Of a DNA stretch of 64,000 nt, positions 12,841 to 25,005 are shown in pieces (position 1 is the stretch's first letter; the number at the start of each line of letters is the position of its first letter). The notes beneath the pieces are model-generated. The model saw only the letters and a program-made list of their open reading frames with translations, did not search any database and was not told the origin of the DNA. This DNA comes from Liolophura sinensis. Lineage: Eukaryota; Mollusca; Polyplacophora; Chitonida; Chitonidae. Made by a program: the position numbers and the translations under genes. The stretch is taken from contig NC_088300.1 of assembly GCF_032854445.1 (NCBI RefSeq), forward strand, positions 78,276,084 to 78,340,083. Reading direction: 5' to 3'.

Positions 12841-13130
12841 GTCTGGATGTCAACAGAAACAGACGCAGGTGTAAGCCCCGCTGTATAGTTTAATATATGT
12901 TACTTATTGTGGATGTCAACATACACACACGCATCCCCCCCCCCCCCCCCCGCTGTTTAGTGTAATATATGTTACTTATTGTGGATGTCAACAGACACAG
13001 ACGCATAAACCCCGCTGTATAGTGTAATATATGTTACTTATTGTGGATGTCAACGGAAACAAACGCATAAACCCCGCTGAATACCGCGTTAAATATGTGG
13101 TGCTTAATCTGGCTGTCATCAGGAACAGAT
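12841..13130. repeat. Minisatellite, ~62-72-bp unit, about 4-5 copies, with a 17-C run
   Basis: The unit contains GTGGATGTCAACAGACACAG, ACGCATAAACCCCGCTGTAT and TAATATATGTTACTTATT. In the second copy the ACCCC tract is replaced by 17 consecutive C residues (12,935-12,951), which lengthens that unit. The last copy is strongly diverged. Confidence 0.85.
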
Positions 13131-13175
13131 GTATAAACTCCGCGGTATATAGTGGTAGCTGAAGTCCATTACCTA

Positions 13176-13652
13176 GAAGTATGCAACTTCCCTATAGCAA
13201 GTCTCCACGGCATATTATACATGTTACGTCATGTGTAGACGCTCGCGCCATCTGGTGGAGAAATACGCCAACCTCTTGGGTTGAAATTGTGAACTGAATC
13301 ATGGGAAATCTAATGTAAACAGCTTATACAAGAACTACGATTTCTCTAATCATTGTTACTATAGAGTTAAGAGCCCAATGACTATTTTTATATTTCCAAG
13401 CAACTATAAAACAAATACTATCAAAAACATTGTTCTTCTTTTCTCAAACCCTCCGTTGTGGTAATTTTTAAAGTCTGTTTCAACACAACCACGTTTGGAT
13501 CCCATCATGCATCAGCCGTTTCTCTAACGTTTGCTGCGCAATAGAGATAAAAAAACAACACATGGCTGCGCAGATATGTCACATTATGTTCTAGAGATGG
13601 AAGAAAAGTGTAAAGTGCCGTGGAGACTAGCTATAAGAAAGTTGCACACTTC
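13176..13652. mobile_element. Non-autonomous DNA transposon (MITE-like) with 37-bp terminal inverted repeats
   Basis: The left end (13,176-13,212; starts GAAGTATGCAACTTCC, ends GTCTCCACGGCA) and the right end (13,616-13,652) are inverted copies matching at 33 of 37 positions. The 477-bp element holds no transposase frame. No clear target-site duplication is seen; TA on the left and GA on the right could be a decayed TA. The superfamily is not assignable from the ends alone. Confidence 0.75.
13245..13258 (-). promoter_or_regulatory. CTCF-consensus word inside the MITE-like element
   Basis: On the minus strand the sequence is CCACCAGATGGCGC, which fits the core consensus CCASYAGRKGGCRS at all 14 positions. 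Occupancy is untested. One 14-base match in 64 kb is unlikely but possible by chance. Confidence 0.4.
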
Positions 13653-13654
13653 GA

Positions 13655-14099
13655 CGGCACATGTGGAGACAGGAATACAACGTGGCATATAACAGTTTAT
13701 TGGTACTGGTGTTAGTTAGAGACTAGTTATACAATGTAACATGTGGTGTTAAGTCGGTACAGCCAAAGGAACACTGCAGGACAGTATTGTAAATAACAGT
13801 TCAAACCTGGCTAGAAATTTCGTTGAAATAATGTTACCTTACCTAAGGTAAATGGTTTATACCGGATTAAGACCCTCGTTGCCCACTATACACATGTGAT
13901 ATATTTGTTGGCTGATTGGTAATGGTAAAATATACTTGTTGTAAAGTTACCTGTGGTAGTTGGTTACTGCAAGGTTAGTGCTTTTTGGATCGAACTAGCT
14001 GCAAAAATTCCGTTGAGTTTTGGTTGACACTGTACAAATAACCTGTGTATAGTGTTATATAAATGATAATGCCAGGAAGACAGGATCCCCGTTATTACA
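13655..14099. other. Unclassified DNA
   Basis: Between the MITE-like element and the next array I see no repeat, RNA gene or coding domain. Confidence 0.35.
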
Positions 14100-15900
14100 T
14101 CTGGTGGTTGGTTTTTACAGGGTCATGGATCTGGTTGTGTATTATTACATCTGGATGGTCTACTAGCAACCTGCGGATGGTCGAAGTTTTCCCCCGGGCT
14201 CTGAACGGTTTCCTCCCACCATAATGTTGGCCTCCATCGTATAAGTGAAATATTCTTGAGTTCGGCGTAAAACATCAATCATATAAATAAAAATAAAAAT
14301 TATTACATCTGGTGGTTGGTTTGTACGGGGTCATGGATATGATTTTGCATTATTAAATCTGGTGGTTGGTTTGTACAGGATCATGAATCTAGATGTGTAT
14401 TATTACATCTTGTGGTTGGTTTGTACAGGATCATGAATCTAGATGTGTATTATTACATCTTGTGGTTGGTTTGTACAGGATCATGAATCTAGATGTGTAT
14501 GATTACATCGGTTGTTGGTTTGCAGGGGTCATGGATCTGGTTGTGTATTATTACATCGGTTGTTGGTTTGCACGGCGTCATGGATCTGGATGTGTATTAT
14601 TACATCGGTTGTTGGTTTGCACGAGGTCATGGATCTGGATGTGTATTATTACATCGGTTGTTGGTTTGCACGAGGTCATGGATGTAGATGTGTGTCATTA
14701 CATCTGATGGTTGGTTTGTGCAGGATCATGAATCTAGATGTGTATGATTACATCGGTTGTTGGTTTGCAGGGGTCATGGATCTGGTTGTGTGTTATTACA
14801 TCGGTTGTTGGTTTGCACAGGGTCATGGATGTGGATGTGTGTCATTACATCTGGTGGTTGGTTTGTACGGGATCATGAATCTAGATGTGTATTATTACAT
14901 CGGCTGTTGGTTTGCACGGGGTCATGGATATAGTTGTGTATTATTGCATTCGTTGTTGGTTTTCACGGGTCATGGATCTGGTTGTGTATTATTACATCGG
15001 TTGTTGGTTTGCACAGGGTCATGGATGTAGATGTGTGTCATTACATCTGGTGGTTGGTTTGTACAGGATCATGAATCTAGATGTGTATTATTACATCGGT
15101 TGTTGGTTTGCATGGGTCATAGATTTAGATGTGTATTATTACATCTGGTGGTTAGTTTGTACGGAATCATGAATCTAGATGTGTATTATTACATCGGCTG
15201 TTCGTTTGCACGGGGGTCATGGATCTGGTTGTGTATTATTACATCGGTTGTTGGTTTGCACGGGGTCATGGATCTGGTTGTGCATCATTACATCTGATGG
15301 TTGGTTTGTATGGGGTCATGGATCTAGATGTGTATTATTACATCTGGTGGTTGGTTTGTATGGGATCATGAATCTAAATGTGTATTATTACATTGGTTGT
15401 TGGTTTGCACGGGGTCATGGATCTGGTTGTGTATTATTACATCGGCTGTTGGTTTACACGGGGTCATGGATCTGGTTGTGTATTATTACATGGGCTGTTG
15501 GTTTGCACGGGGTCATGGATCTGGTTGTGTATTATTACATGGGCTGTTGGTTTGCACGAGGTCATGGATATGGTTGTGTATTATTGCATTCGTTGTTGGT
15601 TTTCACGGGTCATGGATCTGGTTGTGTATTATTACATCGGCTGTTGGTTTGCACGGGGTCATGGATCTGGTTGTGCATCATTACATCTGATGGTTGGTTT
15701 GCACGGGGTCAAGGATCTGGTTGTGCATCATTACATCTGATGGTTGGTTTGTATGGGGTCATGGATCTAGATGTGTATTATTACATCTGGTGGTTGGTTT
15801 GCACGGGGTCATAAATCTAGATCTGTATTATGACATCTATTGGTTGGTTTGTACGGGATAATGGATCTAGTTGTGTATTATTACGTCTGGTAATTTGTTG
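14100..15900 (+). repeat. Minisatellite, ~49-50-bp unit, about 33 copies, split by a SINE
   Basis: The unit contains GGTTTGCACGGGGTCATGGA, TCTGGTTGTGTATTATTACA and TCGGTTGTTGG. Recurrent unit types (GATCATGAATCTAGATG and GGTCATGGATCTGGTTG) alternate in blocks. Long overlapping frames in all three plus-strand phases are products of the repeat. A truncated SINE interrupts the array at 14,155-14,298. Confidence 0.95.
14155..14298 (+). mobile_element. 5'-truncated Nin-like SINE inserted in the 50-bp minisatellite
   Basis: It carries CAACCTGCGGATGGTCG, CCACCATAATGTTGGCC, AAATATTCTTGAGT and GGCGTAAAACATC and ends in an ATAAATAAAAATAAAAA tail. It matches the full copy at 49.8-50.1 kb. The 14-mer ATTATTACATCTGG lies on both sides (14,141-14,154 and 14,299-14,312). 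The duplicated target is a word of the array unit, so insertion followed array formation. Confidence 0.85.
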
Positions 15901-16094
15901 GTACAGAAGAAAGAAGCCGTTATGATAGTTGTTACGCCAACAGGATCTCTTTTAAGAAACGTTGCCTGCTGTAGTTAGGTCCAACTGAATTGTCTTGGGC
16001 CTGATGGTGGCCAGAAAACGATAATCACATCTGACATTGTTTGAATTCAGTGGAAACATGTGTCTACGGGTCTTAATAATTAGCGCCATAACGT

Positions 16095-16812
16095 AATAGT
16101 GAGGACTCACACCAAACAATGACGAGCATACACACACAGAGTTTTCGAGACCGACTTACACCCAGCAGTGGCGAGCACACATATACATAGGTCTCCCACA
16201 CCGACCCACACCCAACAGTGGCGAGCAGATATATACAAGGGTCTTCCACACCGACTTACACCCACAGTGGCGAGTAGACATACACAAGGGTCTTCCAGAC
16301 CGACTTACACCCAACAGTGGCGAGCACACATATACATAGGTCTCCCACACCGACCCACATCCAACAGTGGCGAGCAGATATATACAAGGGTCTTCCACAC
16401 CGATTTACACCCACAATGGCGAGTAGACATACACAAGGGTCTTCCAGGCCGACTTACACCCAACAGTGGCGAGCAGACATACAGATAGGTCTTCCAGACT
16501 GACGTACAACCAACAGTGGCGATTAGTCATTTACAGGGGTCTTCCAGACTGACTTTCACCCAACTGTGGTGAGCAGATATATACAAGGGTCTTCCAGACC
16601 GAATTACGCCCAACAGTGGCGAGCACACATATACATAGGTCTTCTAGACCGACCCACATCCACAATGGCGAGTAGACATTTATAAGGGTCTTTCAGACCC
16701 ATCCACACTCACAATGGTGAGCAGACATATACAAGGGTCTTCCAGACCGACTTACACCCAACAGTGGCGAGCAGACATATACGAGGGTCTTCCAGACCGA
16801 CTTACATCCAAC
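16095..16812 (+). repeat. Minisatellite, ~49-50-bp unit, about 14 copies, with a 149-bp higher-order repeat
   Basis: The unit contains AGTGGCGAGCAGACATATAC and AAGGGTCTTCCAGACCGACT. A three-unit block beginning near 16,168 recurs near 16,317 with the same diagnostic variants (ATACATAGGTCTCCCACACC and GAGTAGACATACACAAGG), giving a 149-bp higher-order period. Confidence 0.9.
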
Positions 16813-17864
16813 AGTCTACCAAACCTCAAGCAACGTATACGCCCGCCATAAATTACGCATGGTGTGCGAACGAGACCAAATCTGGACTGACATTGGGACC
16901 AGACATCATTCCTTGGAACTAAATTGTTTCACTTCTTTTATGTGTGAATTATACTAAGAAACACATGGTATACCAAGTCGATTTGAACAACTTATGAGAC
17001 AAGTGATACTTCATATATAACTGTGGCGGCACAATTTACTTGCTACCTTTTTGCTTAGCGTCCATGAAATAAGCACACATACCTTGTCTCTCCCTTCAGG
17101 TGTATGGCGTTGTAATCTAGATAATATTTATGGTTTCCAGTGAAAAGCACTGTAAACCTTTCGCGTCATAACGTTAATATGCCTGATGTAAGTGTAAATG
17201 TTTTGCTCACACAGAGTGGCTATAGTTTATATGGTATATTTTTTTAAAATAATTTTTAATAATGTTTTTTGAAACTACTTCTGGGTTTAAAACATGTGAT
17301 CCAGCTTCAGATGACTTGCTGAATGATATTGGGTTTATGGAAGAATCCCACGTACAGTTTTACAGTGTTTTTGTTATAAATGACAGAAATGGACCTTCTC
17401 TTTGTACTATTAGCTGACTGGATCTCTGCAAGTTTTGATTCGCAGTTCTGGGCGAGAGCATAACGCCATCAATCTACTCGTTTTCGTTCACAGCTACCAA
17501 CGGTTCATTGGAATGTAATACAGCGATGTTTCATTAGATTGTTTTATGTGGACTTAGCCCCCGCTTTATGTTAACCCAGCCAGAGGCGAGAACAGGCGAG
17601 ATTTGCTGAGGAACAGGCCGTGAAAAAGATTTTATTAAATTCCGGAAATGTGTGATGGTGAAAACATGTTAACCTTTAGGTGTGAAAATTTGATTAAATA
17701 AATGGGATGTGGATTTCAACAAAGGGAAAAATGTGATAAGTATGTTCAAGAAATCTTATTTTCAACCCCAGAACACCCAGAACTGAATAGTTGCAAAGGT
17801 CAACTGCAAAAGAATAACAGGCACGTTAAGGAAGGTCTATGCTGGATAAATTTGCTGGAGTAAA
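16813..17864. other. Unclassified AT-rich DNA
   Basis: No array, RNA gene or recognisable coding segment. Confidence 0.4.
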
Positions 17865-18465
17865 GTCATCTGCTTTGTATAGTCACCCGCCGTGTACGGC
17901 CATCAGCTGTGTATAGTCATCTATCGTGAACGGTCATCTGCTGTGTAAAGTTATCGGCTGTGTATGGTCATCTTCTGCGCACGGTCATCTGCTGTGCACG
18001 GTCATCTGCTGTCTACGGTCATGAGCTGTGTATAGTCATCTGTCGTGTACGGTCCTCCTCTGTACTGTACGGTACAGTCATCTGCTGTGTATAGTCATCT
18101 GTTGTGTACAGTCATCTGCTGTGAACATCCATCTGTTGTGTACAGTCATCTGCTATGAATGGTCATCTGCTATGAATGGTCATCTGCTGTGTATAGTCAT
18201 CTGCTGTGAATGGTCATGTGCTGTGTACAGTCATCTGTTGTGTACAGTCATCTACTGTGTACGGTCATCTGCTGTGTATAGTCATCTGTTGTGCACAGTC
18301 ATCTCTTATGTACAGTTATCTGTTGTGTTCAGTCATCTGTTGTGTATAGTCATCTACTGTGTACGGTCATCTGTAGTGTACAATCATCTCTTGTGTACAC
18401 TCATCTGTTGTGTATTCAGTCATCTGCTGTGCACGGTCATCTGTGTACAGTCGTCTGTCGCGTAT
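17865..18465 (+). repeat. Minisatellite, 17-bp unit, about 35 copies
   Basis: The unit is CATCTGCTGTGTATAGT with variants GTACGGT, GTACAGT and GAATGGT. Almost every unit contains CATCTG, which is CAGATG on the minus strand (an E-box). Because 17 is not a multiple of three, the 180-codon Cys/Val-rich frame through the array cycles phases every 51 bp and is an artefact. A single stray unit sits at about 20,155-20,178. Confidence 0.9.
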
Positions 18466-20489
18466 GTCGATCTATTAAACGCACTGATTAATAACAAATT
18501 TACACCCGTCTTCTTAAGTAGGCTAGTTATGATGGACGCATTTCATCTTGTATCACAACAGTATTGCTAATCACAGACGATATTGAGCTACAAAGTCCCA
18601 ATTTCAGTGTGTGAGCATTCCCCTGTCAATAATGACGCCAATGTGAACCACAATGCAAGGGTGTGACCATCACTCAGTCACCACCTAACTTCGCACAGGG
18701 TCACGCTGCAGACACCCATTTGAGAACCAACTTCGTATCCTTTGGGCAAGAATCATTTCCAAACTCAAACAGTATAATCTTCTATTCAATCATTAATAGA
18801 CCTTTTGTGCGCAGAAGTAGTAGCTAACCTTCATTTGCTAGGGATAAGCATACATTTAAACACCTTTCTTACCGTTACCCTCCCTTCACTAGTTCAACCC
18901 CCGTCATCTTGTTTTTTTTCCGGTGAATTGGCTCTTTTTCTTAGATCTTAATTATTCCATGTTTCTGTTGATCGACTGCAACACATTACAGCAAACATAA
19001 ATATGTATAATATAATTCGGTTTATTCAACTGTATATTCATATTAGAATTAAACTGGCTCCTGCAGGTTTCAGTCGTTTAAAATAACCCGAAGTAACCAT
19101 AGGAGGGTTTAGGGCAAACATTGGGTAGCATTTAAGTTAGTGTTCTAATTCTACAAAAAAAGATAAAACCAATAAAACTTTTATTTTTTTAGATATAACT
19201 TTCAATGGAGTCTTCGCTGGTTTTTACTTCACATCTTGTTTTCAATCATAAAATCTGGGGAAAATGACGAGGAGCTTGTAAGATTTTCAGTGAATAACAT
19301 GAACACGAACACGTGTTTGGCGTAGCATTGTCAGGGCATTCACAAAAGCCCCTCGGGAACTCTGTTCGACTGGAAGCGCAGGTTCGTGAGATTACTTACT
19401 GCTGACAACCATGTCATGTTGTCCGCGCACAGATCAACGCGAAGAATGGATACCTTTTAGCGGAAGGCTGTGGATTGGCAAATGTAGGCGGCGTTAGATG
19501 CACTTCATCATATCAAGTATGGAGAGTCTTCAGATATTGCTCCGGGCTAAATGCAGAAGCGAGTTAGTTTAAAGGCAGGATGAAGTCTAAATAACGCAAT
19601 CATGGACCACCATCTACGTTTATCCAATGGTCTATGATTGAAGGCTCTAATTTGATTACCACTTGGAGGAGCTTCTGGCTGTGTAGTGTCCACGGCTCTC
19701 AGGGTACACCTGCCATTATACACAGCTATGTCAATATTGGTGAGCTTGTAAGCCTGTGTGGCGATTGTCAGCACACTCACAACAGGCTCAGAGCTTCGGA
19801 CGAGTGCTACTGCAAGGCAAGGCAATTTCGTTCCTGTCACGATGTTCGTATATACTTCCACGCCATTGAATTGCAAGTACACAAGGAACGCTTCTCATTA
19901 CTGATAAGCTAAAATAACAACATTATGCAAGAATTTTACACACTGGTAGAAAAAATTGTTTTTCTTTACGTATGTAGCCTGATTTATTTTCAACCCATTG
20001 TTTTCTTACGTTATACCGTCATGGTAACTTCGTGAGTAACATGACCTAATATGTTTTAATGTTAAAATTATCATACGCCTTTTTCACACATCAATCATTC
20101 CTCTGAATTAATACACCGAAAATTATGAACATTTCATGAGGTCAGTAATTGTTGTGTACTGTCATCTGTTGTGTATACAACAATACATACCCAACCCTAT
20201 TTGATGACAAGAGTTATACACCTTAGACAAAGGGAAATAATTCGTCTGGTTTGCCCGCAAAAGAGATTGTCGGAACAGCAATAAAACGCAAGTGTTATAC
20301 ATGTATCAACACCATATATACATGGGGGAAAGACTGAGGGGAGGTTAACGGTACTGATGTCATCGGAATATAGAATGTAACGGTGATAAATATTGCACTG
20401 GTTACTAGGAATCCATCTATAAGATCCAACTCTTACGGAAACATGTTCCTTGTGCACATAGATCGTTGACCCGACAAAATACGGCATGT
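18466..20489. other. Unclassified DNA with one mid-sized minus-strand open frame
   Basis: A 111-codon minus-strand frame (19,547-19,882) opens at a GTG preceded directly by in-frame stops, with no convincing splice acceptor. It has no domain I recognise. Nothing else is visible in the 2 kb. Confidence 0.35.
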
Positions 20490-22790
20490 AGAGAAACTAA
20501 ACCTCAACACAGTGCGTTGTTCAAGCAGGACATGGCTTTGTAAAGAAACAAAAGCTGAACACAGATCGTTGGCCTGGCAGAGTACGGCTTTCTAGAGAAA
20601 CTAAACCTGAACACAGAGCGTGGAACTGTCAGAATACGGCTTTGAAGAGAAACAAAAGCTCAATAGAGCGAGGCTGTTGACCTGATGGAATATGGCTTTG
20701 TAAAGAAAGAAAAGCTGAATAGAGCGAGGCTGTTGATCTGATAGAATATGGCTTTGAAGAGAAACAAAAGCTGAATAGAGCGAGGCTGTTGACCTGATAG
20801 AATATGGCTTTGAAGAGAAACAAAAGCTGAATAGAGCGAGGCTGTTGACCTGATAGAATATGGCTTTGTAAAGAAAGAAAAGCTTAATAGAGCGAGGCTG
20901 TTGACCTGATAGAATATGGCTTTGTAAAGAAAGAAAAGCTGAATAGAGCGAGGCTGTTGACCTGATAGAATATGGCTTTGTAAAGAAACAAAAGCTGAAT
21001 AGAGCGAGGCTGTTGACCTGATAGAATATGGCTTTGTAAAGAAAGAAAAGCTGAATAGAGCGAGGCTGTTGACCTGATAGAATATGGCTTTGTAAAGAAA
21101 CAAAAGCTGAATAGAGCGAGGCTGTTGACCTGATAGAATATGGCTTTGTAAAGAAACAAAAGGTGAATAGAGCGAGGCTGTTGACCTGATAGAATATGGC
21201 TTTGTAAAGAAACAAAAGCTGAATAGAGCGAGGCTGTTGACCTGATAGAATATGGCTTTGTAGAGAAACAAAAGCTTATTACACATCGTTGACCTGGCAG
21301 AATACGGCTTTGTAGAGAAACAAAAGCTTATTACACATCGTTGACCTGGCAGAATACGGCTTTGTAGAGAAACAAAAGCTGAACACAGACCGTTGATCCA
21401 GGAGAATACGAGAAGCAAAAACCGAGCACTGATTGTTGGCCTGGCAGAATACGGCTTTGTAGAGAAACAAAAGCTGAACACAGACCGTTGATCCAGGAGA
21501 ATACGAGAAGCAAAAACCGAGCACTGATTGTTGGCCTGGCAGAATACGGCTTTGTAGAGAAACAAAAGCTGAACACAGACCGTTGATCCAGGAGAATACG
21601 AGAAGCAAAAACCGAGCACTGATTGTTGGCCTGGCAGAATACGGCTTTGTAGAGAAACAAAAGCTGAACACAGACCGTTGACCTGGGAGAATAGGGCCTT
21701 GTAAAGAAAAAAAAACCTGACCACAGATCGTTGACCTGGCAGAGTACGGCGTTGTAGAGAAACAAAAGCTGAACACAGATCGTTGACCCGGTAGAATATG
21801 GCTTGTAGAGAAGCAAAAGCTGAACGGAACTAGGCCTTTGACCTGGCAGAGTACGGTTTAGTAGGGAAACAAAAGCTGAACACAGAGCGTTGACCCGGAA
21901 AAATACGCCTTTGTAAAGGAACAAAAGCTGAATAAAGATCGTTCACCTGACAGAATACGGCTTTATAAACAAAGGCTGAACACGGCTAGGCATTTGATCT
22001 AGTAGAATACAATTTTGCAGAGAAACAAAAGCTGAACACAGAACGCTGACCTGGAAGAATACGGCTTTGTAGGGAAACAAAAGCTGAACACAAATCGTTG
22101 ACCTGGCAGAATACGGCTTTGTAGAGAAACAAAACCTGAACAAAGATCGTTCACCTGGCAGAATACGGTTTTGCAGGGAAAGCTGAACATAGAACTTTGA
22201 CCCAGAAGAATACGCCTTTTTTGAGAAACAAGAAATAAACACAGAGCGTTGACCTGTTAGAATATAGCTTTGTAGAGAAACAAAAGCTGAACAAAGCTAC
22301 ACAGTTGACCTGACAGAATACGGCTTTGCACAGAAACAAAACCTGAACACGAATCGTTGACCTTGCAAAATACGGCTTTGTAGAGACACAAGGGCTGAAC
22401 ACAGATCGTTCACCCGGCAGATTATGGCTTTGTAGAGAAACAAAACCTGAACACAGATCGTTGATCTAGAAGAATACGGCTTTTCAGGGAAACCATAGCT
22501 GAACATAGAACGTTGACCTGGAAGAATACAGCTTTGTAGAGAATGAAAAGCTGAACACAGATCATTTACCTGACAGAATAAGGCTTTGTAAAGAAAAAAA
22601 AGGCTAAACACAAACTGTTGACCCTGTAGAATACGGTTTTGTAGAGAACCCAATGCTGAACAGAACTAAGCCTTTGACCTGGCAGAATACCACTTTGCAA
22701 AGAAACAAAAGCTGAACACAGATCGTTGACCTGGCAGAATACGGCTCGAGAATACGAATGTAGAGAGAAACAAAACCTAAAAACGTAGTG
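20490..22790 (+). repeat. Minisatellite, 53-56-bp unit, about 41 copies, with a 95-bp higher-order block
   Basis: The core unit is 56 bp: AAAGCTGAATAGAGCGAGGC, then TGTTGACCTGATAGAATATG and GCTTTGTAAAGAAAC. The block at 20,660-21,270 is the homogeneous part. At 21,380-21,670 a composite 95-bp unit (with GACCGTTGATCCAGGAGAAT and GAGCACTGATTGTTGG) repeats about three times, with starts at 21,381, 21,476, 21,571 and 21,666. The flanks are older, with CACAGATCGTTGACC variants. Minus-strand frames of up to 354 codons are repeat products. Confidence 0.95.
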
Positions 22791-23284
22791 CTTTTTTCTT
22801 TTATTTAAGCGTTTTCAAGTAAGCACACGGACCACTCCCCGCACCATTTCGCACCATCCCAACGTTGTTGCCAAGTATGAGCCTTCAGTCAAATCCAGAA
22901 TGTACCTGTGCACCGAGCGATCAGCTAGATGATGATGTATGCAAGTATAACAACACAGGGTTATCACACTCCCTGACAGTGTTTAAACCTTAACGCGATG
23001 CAGGGATATGAGTGTCTAAATAGACGTGCTCTTACCTCATTTATGCCCAGACTCAGGCCTAATGGACAATTATATTACATTCCTGATGAGCCGGAGTTGC
23101 TGGAAATGTCGCAGAATTTCGTTACCTGGAACATCATTTATTATTGATAATAAGGAGAGATCATTGAGCCCCGGAGATAACCAGTTCGGGTGCACAACCT
23201 TGGATCATGACTACAACTTAATTGTCGTTGTTTTTCTCATCGCCTACATTTGTGGCTGTTGTTAACTACAGCATTGCATGTGAC
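22791..23284. other. Unclassified DNA
   Basis: Nothing recognisable between two arrays. A 79-codon plus-strand frame at 23,026-23,265 has no domain. Confidence 0.35.
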
Positions 23285-23880
23285 GCCCCTTGAGCCTCCC
23301 AATGGTTCGTGAAAGACGCCTATAATCTCCTAACTCTAACAGCATCGAACAGTTTGTATCTTAGCATTACATTGAGAGTTGCGCAACTTCGTGAAGGGCT
23401 CCTATAACCTTTAACTATTATAACAATGAGTGGTCCGCTCAACTTTATGAATATTAAATGGATAGTAACCTTATGAAAGATTCCCACAAAATCTTAACTA
23501 TAACACAGCGGCTGCTTCTCAACGTCGTGACAGGCGCCTGCAACCCTTTATTCGCTACAATACCATCGAGTGGTTCGTAATGTCGTGAAACTTAATTGTA
23601 ACAATATCGAATGGTTCGTACCCACGTAAAAGACCTTTGCAACTTCCGAATTATTATGGTGCGTAACCTCGTGAAAGGCTCCATCAATCCCTTAACTGTA
23701 ACAACTTCGAATTGTTGATATCCTCACGAAAGGCTCCTGCAACCCCTTAACTGTAATAACATCTAATGGCCGGTCCCCTTGTGAAAGCTCCTGTGACGCC
23801 TTACCTGTAATAACACGGAATGGTTCGTACCCTCGTGAAAGGCTCCGGCTACCCTTTACCTATAACAGAATCGAGTTGGT
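23285..23880. repeat. Degenerate minisatellite, ~55-60-bp unit, about 10 copies
   Basis: Recurring words are TGGTTCGTAACCTCGTGAAA, GGCTCCTGCAACCCCTTAAC and TGTAACAACATCGAA. Copies are strongly diverged, so this looks like one of the oldest arrays in the window. Confidence 0.75.
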
Positions 23881-23884
23881 GTAC

Positions 23885-24065
23885 ATTGTCAGATTATATC
23901 GGTGAAAGCGTAGGAAAAACGCCTCCACTTGTTACTACTCAGTCAGATTATATCGGTAAATGTCTGACAGAAACGCTTTCATTTGTTATTACCGCGACAG
24001 ATTATATCGGTGAAGATGGAGGAGAAACGCCTTCATTTGTTACTGCTCATTGTCTGTCGAAAATA
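23885..24065. repeat. Three ~55-bp tandem copies
   Basis: CAGATTATATCGGTGAA followed by GAAACGCCTTCATTTGTTAC occurs three times about 55 bp apart. It is directly adjacent to the previous array but has a different unit. Confidence 0.75.
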
Positions 24066-24524
24066 TTCAGTATCTGATGTGCCTGTGAGGAATGTGATCA
24101 AACTGTGCCCAGGTATCGTAGTTCTAGTCTACATCCAGTATGGCCTGCGTATAAGGAAATATTCTCCCACATCCATTCTCATTTACACGATCTTAATTGT
24201 CATTACTTGCTCCCTCAAAGCTTTCCAATTTATTTTCCCTATATTTTTCATTCTTGTTTTATTCCTGTTTTATTTTCCGAATATGACATCTCCTTGACTG
24301 ATTAACCCATACAGACAAATAAACGTTTAGATATATATTTCGGTTCGGAATTTTCCGCGATGACAGTGTCAATAGCTGGAAATGGAAATTTAATCCTTCA
24401 CAATGGCCGTGATTTCTCCACTAGTTCCAGAGAGAAATGATTTCAAGCAGGGCCTCGTCGTTACCTTTGTCGTTATAATGCAGGTTACATACGCTATGTT
24501 GGTGGAGGATCGTTGAATTTGATT
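24066..24524. other. Unclassified DNA
   Basis: T-rich sequence with frames up to 104 codons. The encoded peptide would be hydrophobic, but this follows from pyrimidine richness and no conserved domain is visible. Confidence 0.3.
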
Positions 24525-25005
24525 CAGTTGATAGTAAAACTTGTCGAGAGGGATTAGGTATGCTTAGACACTGAAGGAAAACTATATCGAGAGGTATGAA
24601 ACCTGTTTAACATGTGAAACTGACGGAAGGCTATCTCGAGACGGATTAGACCTGCTTCATATGAGACATTGAATGAAAACTATGTCGAGAGGGATTAGGT
24701 ATTCCAAAACACTGAAGGAAAACTATATATAGAGGGGTTAGACCTGCCTCCTGTGAGACACTCTGATGGGCAACTATATTAAGAAGGATTAGACGTGCTT
24801 CATATGAGATAATGATGGAAAACTATGCTGAGAGGGATTAGACGAGCTTCATATGCGAAACTGACGGAACACTATCTCCAGTGGAAATAGACCAGCTTGA
24901 TCTGAGACAGTGGCTTAAAACTATGTTGAGAGGGATTAGACCTGCTTCATATATCACACTGACGGAACACTACGTCGAGAAGGATTAAATCTGTTTTATG
25001 TGACT
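24525..25005 (+). repeat. Minisatellite, ~54-57-bp unit, about 9 copies
   Basis: The unit contains GAAGGAAAACTATATCGAGA, GGGATTAGACCTGCTTCATA and TGAGACACTGA. Copies are moderately diverged. Confidence 0.85.

Noticed and set aside
14393-15814. Several 60-211-codon frames with Cys/Trp/His-rich peptide repeats
   Set aside because: They are phase-shifted translations of the 49-50-bp array. There is no start context, domain or splice evidence.
19547-19882. 111-codon minus-strand frame in non-repetitive DNA
   Set aside because: It is preceded by in-frame stops, with no ATG and no convincing splice acceptor, and I recognise no domain. An exon cannot be excluded but is not supported.
20155-20178. 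Independent regulatory element
   Set aside because: It is a stray copy of the 17-bp minisatellite unit.
20601-21724. Minus-strand open frame of 354 codons plus overlapping frames
   Set aside because: It lies wholly inside the 56-bp minisatellite; the protein is a periodic readout of the repeat, and several phases are open at once.
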